DNA from: Pseudomonadota bacterium
Lineage (GTDB): Bacteria > Pseudomonadota > Alphaproteobacteria > Sphingomonadales > Sphingomonadaceae
Assembly: GCA_039818985.1 (NCBI GenBank)
Contig: JBCBSU010000001.1
Coordinates: 2,134,367 to 2,198,366, forward strand
DNA length: 64,000 nucleotides
Reading direction: 5' to 3'
A program made the position numbers and the translations under genes. Within the stretch, counting starts at the first letter, position 1, and every line of letters starts with the position of its first letter. Below the pieces are notes generated by a model, which was given only the letters and a program-made list of their open reading frames with translations, ran no database searches and was not told the DNA's origin. Positions 16,792 to 27,232 of the stretch are shown here, one piece after another.

Positions 16792-18249
16792 GGACAAAAT
16801 CCAGTCCCAGCCCAGCGGATCGCCGTCCATGACCTCGACACCTCTGGCCGTCAGCTCGTCGCGAATGGCATCAGAGGTAGGAAAATCCTTTTCTGCGCGC
16901 GCTGCCTTGCGCCGCGCCAGCGCATCCTCGATCTCGCTTTCGGTGATGACCGCATGCTTGGGCCGGATGCGCAGATCGGCGCGGCCAAACCCGAACAGGT
17001 CGAGCCCGAGCACCGCATCGATATGCTCTATGACCGCACGCTTGATTCCGGCATCGACCTTCTTGACCGCCAGCGCCTCCTCCAATGCGGTCAGGGCGAT
17101 CGCGGTGTTGAGGTCGTCGGAAATGGCAGCATCGAACCGCTCGAGTATCGCGGCGAATTTCGGATGATCCATCCTGTCCGCCGGCACCGCATCGGCCAGC
17201 CTTTCGGCCGCCATCACCATCCGCTTGAGCCGGGTCAGCGCCGCCAGCAGATTATCCCAGCCAAATTCCAGCTCGGACCGGTAATGCGCCTGCAGGCACA
17301 TCAGCCGGTACGCCAGCGGATGGAAACCCTTTTCGACGAGCAGTGGCACTCGCAGAAATTCACCCGATGATTTCGACATTTTACCGGTGCGGTCGATCAG
17401 GAAATTATTGTGCATCCATATGCGCGCGCCGCTGTGGTCGCAGCAGCCAAAGGCCTGGTTCTGCGCAATCTCATTGGGGTGATGGATCTCGCGATGGTCG
17501 ATGCCACCGGTATGGATATCGAAGGGAAAACCGAGCAGCGCCTCGGACATGACCGAGCATTCGAGATGCCAGCCCGGCGCACCCTTGCCCCAGGGCGAAT
17601 CCCATTCCATCTGGCGCTTCTCGCCCGGCGGCGTCTTGCGCCATATGGCGAAATCCTGGGAATTGCGCTTGCCTTCGACCTTTTCGATACGGCCCTCACC
17701 TTCCTCGGTCGCCGCACGCGCCAGGCTACCATAACCGGCCACGGTCGAGACATCGAAATAAAGGCCACTGTCAAGCTCATAACAATGTTTGGGGGCGATC
17801 CCCTTGGCAAAGTCGATCATCTGGTCGACATAGTCGGTGGCAATCGACCAATGCGCAGGCTGGCGGATATTCAGCGCCTTCACGTCATCCCAATAGGCCT
17901 CGGTATAATGGCGGGCGATATCCCAGATCGATTGCGCCTTCTCTGCCGCCATCTTCTCCATCTTGTCCTCGCCATCATCGGCATCATCGGTAAGGTGACC
18001 GACATCGGTGATGTTGATGACATGGGTGAGTTTATAGCCCTTGTAGCTCAGCACCCGCCCCAGCGTGTCAGCAAAGACATAGGCGCGCATATTGCCGATA
18101 TGCGGATAATTATAGACTGTCGGCCCGCATGAATAGACCCGCGCCTCGCCGGGATGCACCGGGTCATAAGGCTCCAGCGTCCGGGTCAGGCTGTTATACA
18201 GGTTCAGCGGCGCGCCGACGGGCGTAGGAGATAATGTAACATCAGACAT
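16786..18249 (-). CDS. cysS: cysteinyl-tRNA synthetase
   Basis: 487 residues from the ATG at 18249; an upstream in-frame start at 18285 adds an unconserved leader. The class I synthetase signatures are clear: CGPTVYNYPHIGNMRAYVFAD (HIGH-type motif with Zn-ligand Cys), GAPGWHLECSVMS with the zinc/substrate pocket, GGIDHREIHHPNE, and KMSKSSGEF (KMSKS). The C-terminal helical domain follows and ends in the family-typical GVEVMDGDPLGWDW. The enzyme charges tRNA-Cys in the cytosol. Length is normal for the family. It is downstream of the giant exoprotein gene on the same strand but with a separate start region. Confidence 0.97.
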   Translation of the reverse strand: MSDVTLSPTPVGAPLNLYNSLTRTLEPYDPVHPGEARVYSCGPTVYNYPHIGNMRAYVFADTLGRVLSYKGYKLTHVINITDVGHLTDDADDGEDKMEKMAAEKAQSIWDIARHYTEAYWDDVKALNIRQPAHWSIATDYVDQMIDFAKGIAPKHCYELDSGLYFDVSTVAGYGSLARAATEEGEGRIEKVEGKRNSQDFAIWRKTPPGEKRQMEWDSPWGKGAPGWHLECSVMSEALLGFPFDIHTGGIDHREIHHPNEIAQNQAFGCCDHSGARIWMHNNFLIDRTGKMSKSSGEFLRVPLLVEKGFHPLAYRLMCLQAHYRSELEFGWDNLLAALTRLKRMVMAAERLADAVPADRMDHPKFAAILERFDAAISDDLNTAIALTALEEALAVKKVDAGIKRAVIEHIDAVLGLDLFGFGRADLRIRPKHAVITESEIEDALARRKAARAEKDFPTSDAIRDELTARGVEVMDGDPLGWDWILSV

Positions 18250-18307
18250 GGATGCTGCTGTGTTGCAAGCCGCGGCCAAGGTCAAGCATCAACTCGGCAC
18301 AAATGGC

Positions 18308-18339
18308 GGCAACCGGCCAGATTTACCCGACCAGTTGCC
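18308..18339 (-). terminator. candidate hairpin after the TpsA gene
   Basis: GGCAACCGG (18308-18316) and CCAGTTGCC (18331-18339) pair in eight of nine positions about 15-45 bases beyond the exoprotein stop. No clear T-run follows in the direction of transcription, so this is only a possible terminator before cysS. Confidence 0.35.
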
Positions 18340-18353
18340 GTCATTCCTCCTGT

Positions 18354-21300
18354 TTATTCTTCATCATCCTCGGTCGGTGGCGTCCACAGATCATCATTGC
18401 CCGAGCCGGTCACCGGCTCGTCAATCACCGGTTCAAAGCCGATTTCCTCCGAATTGCGCAACTCAATCAGGTCGATCTCGACACCAAAGCCGGCAATCGC
18501 CTCCTGACGATTTTCCTCTTCCTGATCATCGACCTCTTCTTCAATAACATCACGCTGCACAATCTGCGGTGCCGAGTCATCGCTGGTTGGCGGTGTGGGT
18601 GTCGGGGTCGGGGTAGGAGTCGGAGTGGGCGTAGGCGCCGGCGTTGGAGTCGGTGCCGGTGTAGGCGTCGGGGTTGGTGTCGGCGTGGGTGTGGGTGTCG
18701 GGGTCGGCGTCGACGTTGCACAGCTTGCCGGATCGGCAATCACACAGCCATTGATCGTCGAATCAGTGTCGAAGATCGGGGTGCCGCCGCCCGCCGTGAT
18801 GGTGGCGGCAGCGATGACATCGATGCCGGTAACGACACCGCCACTGGCATCGATCAACACCCCGTTGATGACAATGATGCCATTGCCCTGCGGATCGATA
18901 TCGATGGTCAGGCTGTTCGCGGTGAAGCCCCGGCGGTCATCGAACTCCGTGCCCGCGGCGCTGTTCTGGATCGCCAGCAGCGACCCGGCCTCGAACGACA
19001 GCGCCCCGGTGCGGAAGAAGCCATCGGCATTGTCGACACCGTCATTATTGGCGAGCCGTGTATCGATAGCGGCGGCGCTACTCCCGCTGATATCGGCAAA
19101 GGCGGCGTCGGTGACGGCGAAAATCTGCGACGCGGTGACCCCGATGGAGCCGGTAAAGCCGCCATTGGGATCGAGCAGCTGGATCGTGCCGGTCTCCGCA
19201 TCGAGACGGAACTGGCCACTGACATCGAAGATCAGACCGTTATTGGCATTGGCGTTGGCGGCGCTGACCAGCCCGTTGACGATCATCAGGTCACCCGCCT
19301 CAAAGAAGACCGAGCCACCGGATCCGATATTGCCATCCTGCGGATCGCCGGTTCCCTGGCCCACGGTGATCGACAGATCACGAATGATCATGTCGCCATC
19401 AGGACGCGAAAGCGCGGGCGAGACAAAGCGGATATCTCCGCCGGAGAAAACCCGGCTGAACTCGTCATTGTCGATAACATAGCCGGTGCCACCGGTACCA
19501 CCGATGAGCATCTCGGCATCATTGGTGTTATTGAACTCGATCAGGCTGGTGACATCGGAGCGACCGACCTGACCGCTGGTGCCGATGGCGATATCGCTGG
19601 AGGTGAAGAATATCTCAGCCCCCGAAGCCAGCGCATCAACGCTGATGGTGCTGCCTGCGGTGACAATCAGCTGGTTGCCGGCCTCGACATCATTGACAAA
19701 GCTGACATCGCCGCCGGTAATGCTGATATCGCCGACACCCGGCGAACCGATAACCACTGTCTGGAACGGTGTGACCAGCGTGGACAAGGCCGAAATGCCG
19801 CCACTGTTCGGATTGCCTGGCGCGGTGCCGGAAACCATTGAACCGGCAGTCACCGAGCCATCGGCAACAAGGGTGATATCCCCCGCCGATGATGCGTCGA
19901 GCAGGCCGAGATCACCGGCTGAGGTGATGTCGATATTGCCGTTGCTGGCATTTGCGCTGGTGATAACAAGATTGCCCAGCGCATTGACGAGTATCGCCTG
20001 GCCGTCAAGCGTGGCATCGCCGCCGACGCTGAGATCAGTGGTTACCTCGACACCACCATTATCTGCCTGCATCAGCAGACCGCCACCAATATCGGCGGTA
20101 TCGAAAATTACCCCGCCATCGCCGACAAAATTACCGCTATTGGCCACACTGACATCATCAATGGTGATGGTTCCATCGGCGGTCACTTCGGCTTCACCTG
20201 CGTTGAAGACACTGCCGTCGATGTCGAGGAATGACGTCAATGTGGCAGTGCCGACGACATCGGCCTGCTGAAAACCGATCAGACCGGCATCGATGCTGAG
20301 CGTATCGCTGGAATCGATGAAGTCGATATTGACGAAGTCGGCAGCGATAATGTCGATCGTGTCGCCGGTCACCTGAAATGCCGACATGTCGCCGGTATCG
20401 ATGCTTACATTGCTGCCTTCGATAGTGTCGGCACTGAGGCTGCCCGAATTGATGAACACTTCGTCAAAACCGAACACTTCATTCACAATGATGATATCGG
20501 CGGAAAGATCGGTAACGCTGCCATCAAATGTACCGAAGTCGATATCCGTTGCCGCAGCAGACATTGAGAAGCCTGCCGATGCCGAAGACCCGGTAATGGT
20601 GCCATTGGCAGACAGGTTTATGCTGTCATCGGCAAAGATATCGCCGATATCGATATCGCTGGCGCTGATATCAATGATATTGGCGCTGCTGTTGCTGCCC
20701 AGAAAGGCAAAACCGGCAGCGTTGAGCAGTATGTCATTACCCGACGGATCAGCATTGCCGATCAGAATATCGCCGGCATCGACGGCGATGTTACCGGCAC
20801 CGACGCCGAATTCACCGACATCAAAGGTGCCGGGCAGAACATAGACATCTTCCAGTTCGCCACCCACTTCTGCCACCGTGGTCAGCTGGCCGCCCGCGAG
20901 AATCGCCGCTGCAGTGATACTGTCTGCGACGGTGATGCCGATATCGTTGCCGCTGGTTAGCGAACCGGTGCCGATCAGGCTGCCCTGTTCCGCCAATATG
21001 GTAATCTGGTCACTGGAAAGCTGGGCATCACCGAGCAGGGTTACATCACCCTCCTGCGTTTCCAGAGCCAGGAAGTCTGCGCCAATCACCTGTGTGGTTT
21101 CACCCATGGTGCCCAGCACGATTTCGCTGCGCGTCGTCACCGCCACATTCAGCGCATCGATATTGCCATCGGTAAGACGGAAATCGATTGGGGTGCCATT
21201 CTGGCCGATCTCCACCGTATCATCGGCGACGATGCTGGCGAGGCAGATATTGCCTTCAAGACAATCGGAGACCAGTGCGCCTTCATCATTGCTGCGCGGA

Positions 21301-24300
21301 TCGCCGGTGGCCGGGGCACTGGTGACATCGGCAACGAGGGACGATGATGTGATCACGCCGTTCAGCGCCTGGATCGCATCACCGCTCATGATCACCGCTG
21401 CGCCGCTGGCATCAAGGCTGCCCTCGATCAATATGCTCGATATGCCCGGTGGTGTTTGACCAAGAACGTCCAGCGCACCGGCGGACAGGATCAGGTTGGC
21501 CGGGCCATCGGTAGCGCCGCCACCGCCATAGCCAAAGTCGGGGATCGGATCGAGCGCGCTGGCAATGGTTGCTCCGTCTTCGACAATGATATCATTGCCA
21601 CTGCGGAACTGAACACGATTGTCCGAGCTGATAGCAGCGCCAGACCGGGCGATCACAGAACCGCCCGCGTCAACTTCGATAAAGGCCGCTGCAGAAACCC
21701 TGCCGGTGATTATCGTATCGAAATCGATAAATGCCCTGCCGCCAGTTACAGGATCCACAACCGCACCGGACTCGATGAATATGCCGGCACCATCGGCCTG
21801 ACCATTGCCGCCATCAAAGGCGTCGCCGGTCACCACCGCATCTCCCACGGTCACCGATTGCGCGGCGGAAAGCGTAATGAACTGTTCGGCCAGCAGATTG
21901 GCGACATCGATAAAGCCCTCGGAACGGATATCGATTACCCCGGTGCCACCGTTGATCAGCGTCCCGCCGGCGCTGGTGACATTGCCCTCGGCAAGGATGA
22001 AGATATTCTCGGCAAAGACCGTGTTGCCGGAACCGCCATTGAAAGCGGTGGTGGTGAATGCGGAAGCATTGTTCGGCCGGTTGCTATGCTCTGCCGCAAC
22101 CGATCCACCGGCAATGATGGTAAGATCACCGCCAATGGTGAAGTTGCCGCCGCCGGTCATGGCGAACCCGACATCACCGCCGACATTGACCATCGCATCG
22201 CCCGAAACCGTGACCTGGCCTGTGGTGCTGTTGACGAAAAAGCCGCCCACGAAAATATCGTCCTGCAACTGCTCCAGCGCCTCAACGCTCAGGCTATCGA
22301 AGACGATGCCGCCATTGCTGTCATCGGCAAAGCTGTTGATCTCGACACGACCGCCAAAACCATTGGGGCTGGTGATGCTCGGCGGGCTGACACCCGGGTC
22401 GATGGTCTGGCCCGAAAAGCCATTTGCGGTGAACTGGGTATTGCCGAAGCTGATGCCACCGGCATTTCCGCTGCCATCCTCGGTCTGGACAACACGCACC
22501 GTGCCGCCGCTGCCGACACCCCCCAGACCGTCGCGTCCGCGCGTGCCATATCCGGCTTCAAGGCCGCCAATAAAGCCGTCTCCGGCATCGCCCGCCACAC
22601 TTACGGTGACATCGCTGAAGGTGAGACGGCCACCGGCCGCAACAAGCTCTACCGTTCCACCCACGGCAAGGCCGCCATTGCCGCCATCGCCACCGGTCCC
22701 GCTGGTGGCAAAGTCGTTGGCTGCACCGCCTGCACCGCCATCGCCGCCCAGACCAAGTGCAGAAAAATCGGCCAGCGCATCATTGAGCACCATGATCGCG
22801 CCGCCTTCCTGGGCCCGCAGCAAAACGGTACCGCCTATGCCATCGCCGCCATCACCACCATCGCCGCCATCATCGCCATTGGGTGTCGAGCCGAAATTGT
22901 CGGCACCTTCAACGCCGGTTCCGCCTATGCCATTGGCTTGCATGGTCAGCGCCTCGAAAGACACGACTGCCCCGGCATCAGCAATCAAAGCTGCAGTACC
23001 GGCGGTGGCATTACCGCCATTGCCGCCGCTGCCAACATCACTCGAAGTGCCACCAAAGCCGCCAAAAGCATTGGCACTGACTGTCGGATTATCGAGTGTA
23101 ACGTCAGCAGCGGTAACGACTATTTCTGCCGTGCCGGCAGTGGCATCGCCGCCATTACCGCCATCCAGGCCATCGCCGCCGGCACCGCCGGTCGCATCGG
23201 CGCTGACCAGAATCGTGCCAGTCGGAGCGGGTGTCGGCAGGATATCCTGATTGAGCAGCAACGACGCGGTGCCGCCTATGCCATCACCGCCATTGCCGCC
23301 GGCTGCACCGGGGATGCCAAAACTACCTTCATTGGTGCCTTCACCACCATTGCCATTGGCGAGAACGCTCAATTCGTCGAAGGTTACAATGCCGGCATCA
23401 TCGCGGAATATCGCCGTGCCACCGGTACCGTTGCCGCCATCACCACCGTTGAAACCCGGGTCGCTGCGGCCACCGCGGCCGCCAAAGCCCTCGCTGGACA
23501 CAACTATGGTGCCGGCGTTCACCGTGGCCGATCCGTTATTGATGAACTGAGCCAGACCGCCCTGTCCGTCACCGCCCCGGGCAGCCGGTCCGTTAAGCGA
23601 GCCACCACCAAAACCACCGGAACGGTTGCCACGCGCAAAGACGTTGAGCGTACCGACTGTGAGCGTGCCCGACAGCGCGTTGAAAGTCGCCGTGCCGCCA
23701 ATGCCCTGCCCGCCATTGCCGGGGTCATCACCATCGGCCGCATTGCCAAAGCCACCCGAACCGCCATTGCCATCGGCGGTAACAGTCAGTGTATCGATGA
23801 CCACAGTGGCACCATTGAGGTTGAATATGGCATTGCCGCCGCGGCCTGTGCCGCCATCCCCGGTTTCCGTGCCATTGAAGATGCCGCCACCTTCACCGCC
23901 AAAACCGTCTGCGCCGACGCTGATAAAGTCGGCGTTGAAGGTACCGCCCAGCAGGTCGAAGGTTATGTTGCCACCAGTGCCGGTACCGCCGTCGCCCGCA
24001 TTGGGCGAACCGCCGCCCTCGACATCGAAGAATACCTGACCATCGCTGCTGGCAAACAGATCCTCAAATGTCATCGCGCCATTGGCACCATTAACACGTA
24101 TTGTCACGTCACCGCCCACACCCTGGCTCAGTTCACCACTGGAGTCGAAACGTGATCCGCCGGTTCCGTTACCGCTGAGGAAGAGGCTGCGGCTAAAGGT
24201 GATCGCGCCGTTATCGGCCTCGATGAGGATGTTGCCGCCTGTGCCTATAGTGCCGTCAAAGCCATCGCCGCTGGCTGCATCGGCGTTAATCGAGTTGAAC

Positions 24301-27182
24301 CCGGTCGACGTAATCGACCCGCCATTGACAGACCGAAGCGTGATGTTCCCTGCAGTAGCATTGGCAGATGAGTTAATCGAAAAGCTCGTGCCATTGGCCC
24401 TACTGTCGAAATCGATCGAACCGGTGGTGACAGTGCCGTTATCGGCAAGGAGCTGCACATTGCCACCAATAACAGTGGTATCGCGGGAATTCTCGAACGC
24501 ACCGTTAGCGCTCATATTGATGCTGCCATTGACATTCAGCACAGCACCATCGGCGACCAGCAAGTCGCTGTTCAGCGCAAAGCCATTGGCACCATCACCG
24601 AAAGTGCCGTTATCCAGTGACAGATTGTTACCAATACCCAGGGTAACGTTGCGCACTTCCAGGCTGCTCCGCCCGAATGTCGCCAAACCACCTTCTTGCG
24701 ACTGCGCAAAGGTAGACAGGTCCAGGACGCCGATAAAATTATGGGTGCCGCCTATGACCCGCATGGCAACCGTGCCGGCCGTTGCATTGTGCGGATTGCC
24801 GTTGGTGCCGAAGCTGGCAACCGCATTGGCCTCGGCCGTAAAGCCGTCAATGCCGAACGCACCACCGGTGGTGGACAGGCTGCCGTCGAGCAGATCAATG
24901 GTGATATTACCGCCGAAAGAATCATTGCCTTCGAGCGGGCTGACAACCTGGGAGAACGCACGATTGCCGGTCGCGGTCAGCAAGGCACGGCCCGTCTCTA
25001 TGGTGCTGGATGCGCCGTCGAGCGTAAAGCTGATCGATCCACCGGTCGCGCTGCCGGCTGCATCCGGGGTCGAGCCTCCGGTAGCATCGGCTGCAATCGA
25101 AAGCAGATCATTGACCTCGACTATGCCGCCATTGGTTACCGAGAAGGCGACGCTGCCTGCTGTCGCATCCTCACCGGGGGCACCGCCATTGGGCGTAACC
25201 AGCCCGACAGCATTGGCATCGATGATGAAGCTTTCGCCAATACGGATAATGCCGGCATCGGTGCCGCCCTGCACATCGATATTCACAATGCCGCCCCTGC
25301 CGCCGCTGCCGGCGCTGGCGGTCAATGTGCCATCAACCTCGATAAGATCGGCATTGGCGACAATCAGATCGATACGGTCTGCAGCATCAAGGCTGACACT
25401 GGCGGTGCTGTCAAAGGTACGCCGGGTAATGTCGATAGCGTTATTGGCAAAAGCGGTCAGATCGTTGGACAGCACGGTATCGCCAAATGTGATATTCGCG
25501 GTCCTGCTACTGTCCTGAACGGCGGGAACGGTCTCTCCGAAAACGCTGTTGCCTGCGGACAGGATGATCTGGCCATTCAGCTCCTCGGCCCTGACAGCCG
25601 GAGAATAGCCGATATTGCCCGATACCAGAATGGTCAGCGCGTCGTTTTTCGGTACCGCGACCATGTAGATATTCTGGACATCTGTGGTCGGATCGGGAAC
25701 ACCGCCGACCAGATTGGGACGCCGTGCCGGCCCGCTGGTGGTGCCGTTATGGACCACACCATTGGCATCGGTCGTGCCGACAATGACATTAATGTCGAAC
25801 AGTCCTTCATTGATACTGAGGTCGACCTGCTCGGCCGCAACATAGGCGACCGAACCATTAACGCTGACATTGCCATCCTGCTGAACGCGCGGAGCCACCA
25901 TGGCAATATAACTGCCCTGGTTGAGCGCACTGATCTGGGCACCATTTTCGATTACCACCGCCGACAGACTGTCGGAAGCACCGCGAAAGCGAACAACATT
26001 GCCCGCGTCAAGCAGACCGCCCGTCGTGTCGATATCATTGGTGGTCAGCAACAGGCTGCCGACATCAAATGTCGATGTCGACCCGGCAATGATGCCGCCG
26101 GGGCTGTAGAACCAGATATTACCGCCTGTCGGACCGTTGAAAATCCCGTTGGCGTCGGTGCTCGTGCCCAGAAAGCTCTGCACCGTGCCGCCGAAATTGA
26201 CCGCGCGGATATCGCCATTGGCATCGACCGCAGGCAGGATGCGATTGAGCACCGTATATCCCGATGTAGGACCGGCAAATTGCAAAAAAGTGTCTTCAGG
26301 AAGGATATTGATGGCATCCTGTGTCGTCGAGAACAGCGCGGTGTCCAGTGGCGTCCAGTTGATAATCGCCTCCGGGCCGGTGAGCGTGACCTGGTCGACG
26401 ACCGCCACAGGGCCGGCACCGAAATTGAAGCCAAAGGCATTCGCATCATAGACGCCATTGCCGAGGATGAATGTCGGATTGGCCTGTATCGTCTGAGCGA
26501 GTTCTATGCGTTGCCCGACAGCAAATGGACGGTTCTGGACAGTTAATGGCCCTCCGTCCTGAAAGGGCAGGTTTTCCAGATCATTCGGATCAATCCCCGC
26601 ATTGCCGTTTATCGCGATGGTCTCAGATCCACCGCGTCCGGGCAAACGGGGTATATGCGGTATATTCTCGGCGCGCAGCGGCGGACGATGCGGTGCCTCC
26701 TGCACCTGCATTGGCGGCGTCTGCGGAGCGTTTTCCGCACGCATTGACGGCATATGCGGTGCATATTCCACTCGCATCTCCGGCATGTGCGGTGCATTTT
26801 CGACCCGCATCGACGGCATGTGCGGTCGGCTCTCCTGCACCATCACCGGCATGGCCGGGCGCCGCGACGGAAGCGGAGCGCGCGGTGTCACAACAGGCAA
26901 GGAGCGCGGCGGCGCAGGAACAGGAACACTGGGCACCGTCCTTGGCGCAGGCGTGGGCCGCGACAATGTAACACGATTGGGCAAGGGATAATTCTGCACC
27001 GAAAAGCCGGGATGGCCCGCGCCTGCCCCAGCCACGGTCTGGGCCTGTGCCGGTGATCCCAGACTCAATACCAGAGCGGCAGCCACCGCAGAGCCGGTGG
27101 TCAGAAGGCGATGCCGCATAGTGCCGCGATGGCGTGTTTGCACGATATCTGCCTGGCTTTCCCTCCTGTTATGATCGGCCAT
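18354..27182 (-). CDS. giant TpsA-type (filamentous haemagglutinin-like) exoprotein
   Basis: 2942 residues from the ATG at 27182, preceded by GAGGAGCAGGACC. An extended signal peptide ends at AQA near residue 47. Residues 90-200 are Pro-rich with at least five 11-residue units of the HMPxMRxENAP type. Residues 220-480 resemble the TPS secretion domain: YTVLNRILPAVDANGDIRAVNFGGTVQ, then NIWFYSPGGIIAGSTSTFDVGSLLLTT. A very long beta-helix-like region follows. Residues about 1000-1500 are crowded with GGDGG/GGNGG/GIGGTA runs. The last 130 residues hold a long Thr-Pro dipeptide stretch and an acidic tail. It lies 50 bases after its TpsB gene. A secreted or surface adhesin is expected; ligand unknown. 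No toxin domain is visible at the C-terminus. Confidence 0.88.
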   Translation of the reverse strand: MADHNRRESQADIVQTRHRGTMRHRLLTTGSAVAAALVLSLGSPAQAQTVAGAGAGHPGFSVQNYPLPNRVTLSRPTPAPRTVPSVPVPAPPRSLPVVTPRAPLPSRRPAMPVMVQESRPHMPSMRVENAPHMPEMRVEYAPHMPSMRAENAPQTPPMQVQEAPHRPPLRAENIPHIPRLPGRGGSETIAINGNAGIDPNDLENLPFQDGGPLTVQNRPFAVGQRIELAQTIQANPTFILGNGVYDANAFGFNFGAGPVAVVDQVTLTGPEAIINWTPLDTALFSTTQDAINILPEDTFLQFAGPTSGYTVLNRILPAVDANGDIRAVNFGGTVQSFLGTSTDANGIFNGPTGGNIWFYSPGGIIAGSTSTFDVGSLLLTTNDIDTTGGLLDAGNVVRFRGASDSLSAVVIENGAQISALNQGSYIAMVAPRVQQDGNVSVNGSVAYVAAEQVDLSINEGLFDINVIVGTTDANGVVHNGTTSGPARRPNLVGGVPDPTTDVQNIYMVAVPKNDALTILVSGNIGYSPAVRAEELNGQIILSAGNSVFGETVPAVQDSSRTANITFGDTVLSNDLTAFANNAIDITRRTFDSTASVSLDAADRIDLIVANADLIEVDGTLTASAGSGGRGGIVNIDVQGGTDAGIIRIGESFIIDANAVGLVTPNGGAPGEDATAGSVAFSVTNGGIVEVNDLLSIAADATGGSTPDAAGSATGGSISFTLDGASSTIETGRALLTATGNRAFSQVVSPLEGNDSFGGNITIDLLDGSLSTTGGAFGIDGFTAEANAVASFGTNGNPHNATAGTVAMRVIGGTHNFIGVLDLSTFAQSQEGGLATFGRSSLEVRNVTLGIGNNLSLDNGTFGDGANGFALNSDLLVADGAVLNVNGSINMSANGAFENSRDTTVIGGNVQLLADNGTVTTGSIDFDSRANGTSFSINSSANATAGNITLRSVNGGSITSTGFNSINADAASGDGFDGTIGTGGNILIEADNGAITFSRSLFLSGNGTGGSRFDSSGELSQGVGGDVTIRVNGANGAMTFEDLFASSDGQVFFDVEGGGSPNAGDGGTGTGGNITFDLLGGTFNADFISVGADGFGGEGGGIFNGTETGDGGTGRGGNAIFNLNGATVVIDTLTVTADGNGGSGGFGNAADGDDPGNGGQGIGGTATFNALSGTLTVGTLNVFARGNRSGGFGGGSLNGPAARGGDGQGGLAQFINNGSATVNAGTIVVSSEGFGGRGGRSDPGFNGGDGGNGTGGTAIFRDDAGIVTFDELSVLANGNGGEGTNEGSFGIPGAAGGNGGDGIGGTASLLLNQDILPTPAPTGTILVSADATGGAGGDGLDGGNGGDATAGTAEIVVTAADVTLDNPTVSANAFGGFGGTSSDVGSGGNGGNATAGTAALIADAGAVVSFEALTMQANGIGGTGVEGADNFGSTPNGDDGGDGGDGGDGIGGTVLLRAQEGGAIMVLNDALADFSALGLGGDGGAGGAANDFATSGTGGDGGNGGLAVGGTVELVAAGGRLTFSDVTVSVAGDAGDGFIGGLEAGYGTRGRDGLGGVGSGGTVRVVQTEDGSGNAGGISFGNTQFTANGFSGQTIDPGVSPPSITSPNGFGGRVEINSFADDSNGGIVFDSLSVEALEQLQDDIFVGGFFVNSTTGQVTVSGDAMVNVGGDVGFAMTGGGNFTIGGDLTIIAGGSVAAEHSNRPNNASAFTTTAFNGGSGNTVFAENIFILAEGNVTSAGGTLINGGTGVIDIRSEGFIDVANLLAEQFITLSAAQSVTVGDAVVTGDAFDGGNGQADGAGIFIESGAVVDPVTGGRAFIDFDTIITGRVSAAAFIEVDAGGSVIARSGAAISSDNRVQFRSGNDIIVEDGATIASALDPIPDFGYGGGGATDGPANLILSAGALDVLGQTPPGISSILIEGSLDASGAAVIMSGDAIQALNGVITSSSLVADVTSAPATGDPRSNDEGALVSDCLEGNICLASIVADDTVEIGQNGTPIDFRLTDGNIDALNVAVTTRSEIVLGTMGETTQVIGADFLALETQEGDVTLLGDAQLSSDQITILAEQGSLIGTGSLTSGNDIGITVADSITAAAILAGGQLTTVAEVGGELEDVYVLPGTFDVGEFGVGAGNIAVDAGDILIGNADPSGNDILLNAAGFAFLGSNSSANIIDISASDIDIGDIFADDSINLSANGTITGSSASAGFSMSAAATDIDFGTFDGSVTDLSADIIIVNEVFGFDEVFINSGSLSADTIEGSNVSIDTGDMSAFQVTGDTIDIIAADFVNIDFIDSSDTLSIDAGLIGFQQADVVGTATLTSFLDIDGSVFNAGEAEVTADGTITIDDVSVANSGNFVGDGGVIFDTADIGGGLLMQADNGGVEVTTDLSVGGDATLDGQAILVNALGNLVITSANASNGNIDITSAGDLGLLDASSAGDITLVADGSVTAGSMVSGTAPGNPNSGGISALSTLVTPFQTVVIGSPGVGDISITGGDVSFVNDVEAGNQLIVTAGSTISVDALASGAEIFFTSSDIAIGTSGQVGRSDVTSLIEFNNTNDAEMLIGGTGGTGYVIDNDEFSRVFSGGDIRFVSPALSRPDGDMIIRDLSITVGQGTGDPQDGNIGSGGSVFFEAGDLMIVNGLVSAANANANNGLIFDVSGQFRLDAETGTIQLLDPNGGFTGSIGVTASQIFAVTDAAFADISGSSAAAIDTRLANNDGVDNADGFFRTGALSFEAGSLLAIQNSAAGTEFDDRRGFTANSLTIDIDPQGNGIIVINGVLIDASGGVVTGIDVIAAATITAGGGTPIFDTDSTINGCVIADPASCATSTPTPTPTPTPTPTPTPTPAPTPTPAPTPTPTPTPTPTPTPPTSDDSAPQIVQRDVIEEEVDDQEEENRQEAIAGFGVEIDLIELRNSEEIGFEPVIDEPVTGSGNDDLWTPPTEDDEE
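18598..18713. repeat. Thr-Pro-encoding tandem hexamer tract
   Basis: Degenerate hexamers (GGTGTC/GGAGTC/GGCGTA on the plus strand) encode about 20 Thr-Pro or Ala-Pro dipeptides near the C-terminus of the exoprotein. Such simple tracts change length by slippage in whole codon pairs, keeping frame. In proteins they form rigid extended wall-spanning stalks. Confidence 0.8.
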
Positions 27183-27232
27183 GGTCCTGCTCCTCATCCC
27201 TTCAAACATCGTGCTGCTATTGCGTCCCCACA

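Noticed and set aside
22650-24100. Repeated GGNGG-coding DNA as a CRISPR array
   Set aside because: Units are irregular, in frame within a coding region, and there are no equal-length spacers or cas genes.
21456-24155. Long plus-strand open frame (899 codons) and several others of 137-616 codons opposite the TpsA gene
   Set aside because: They are antisense shadows created by the G+C-rich, repetitive coding of the exoprotein; no ribosome sites and biased composition.
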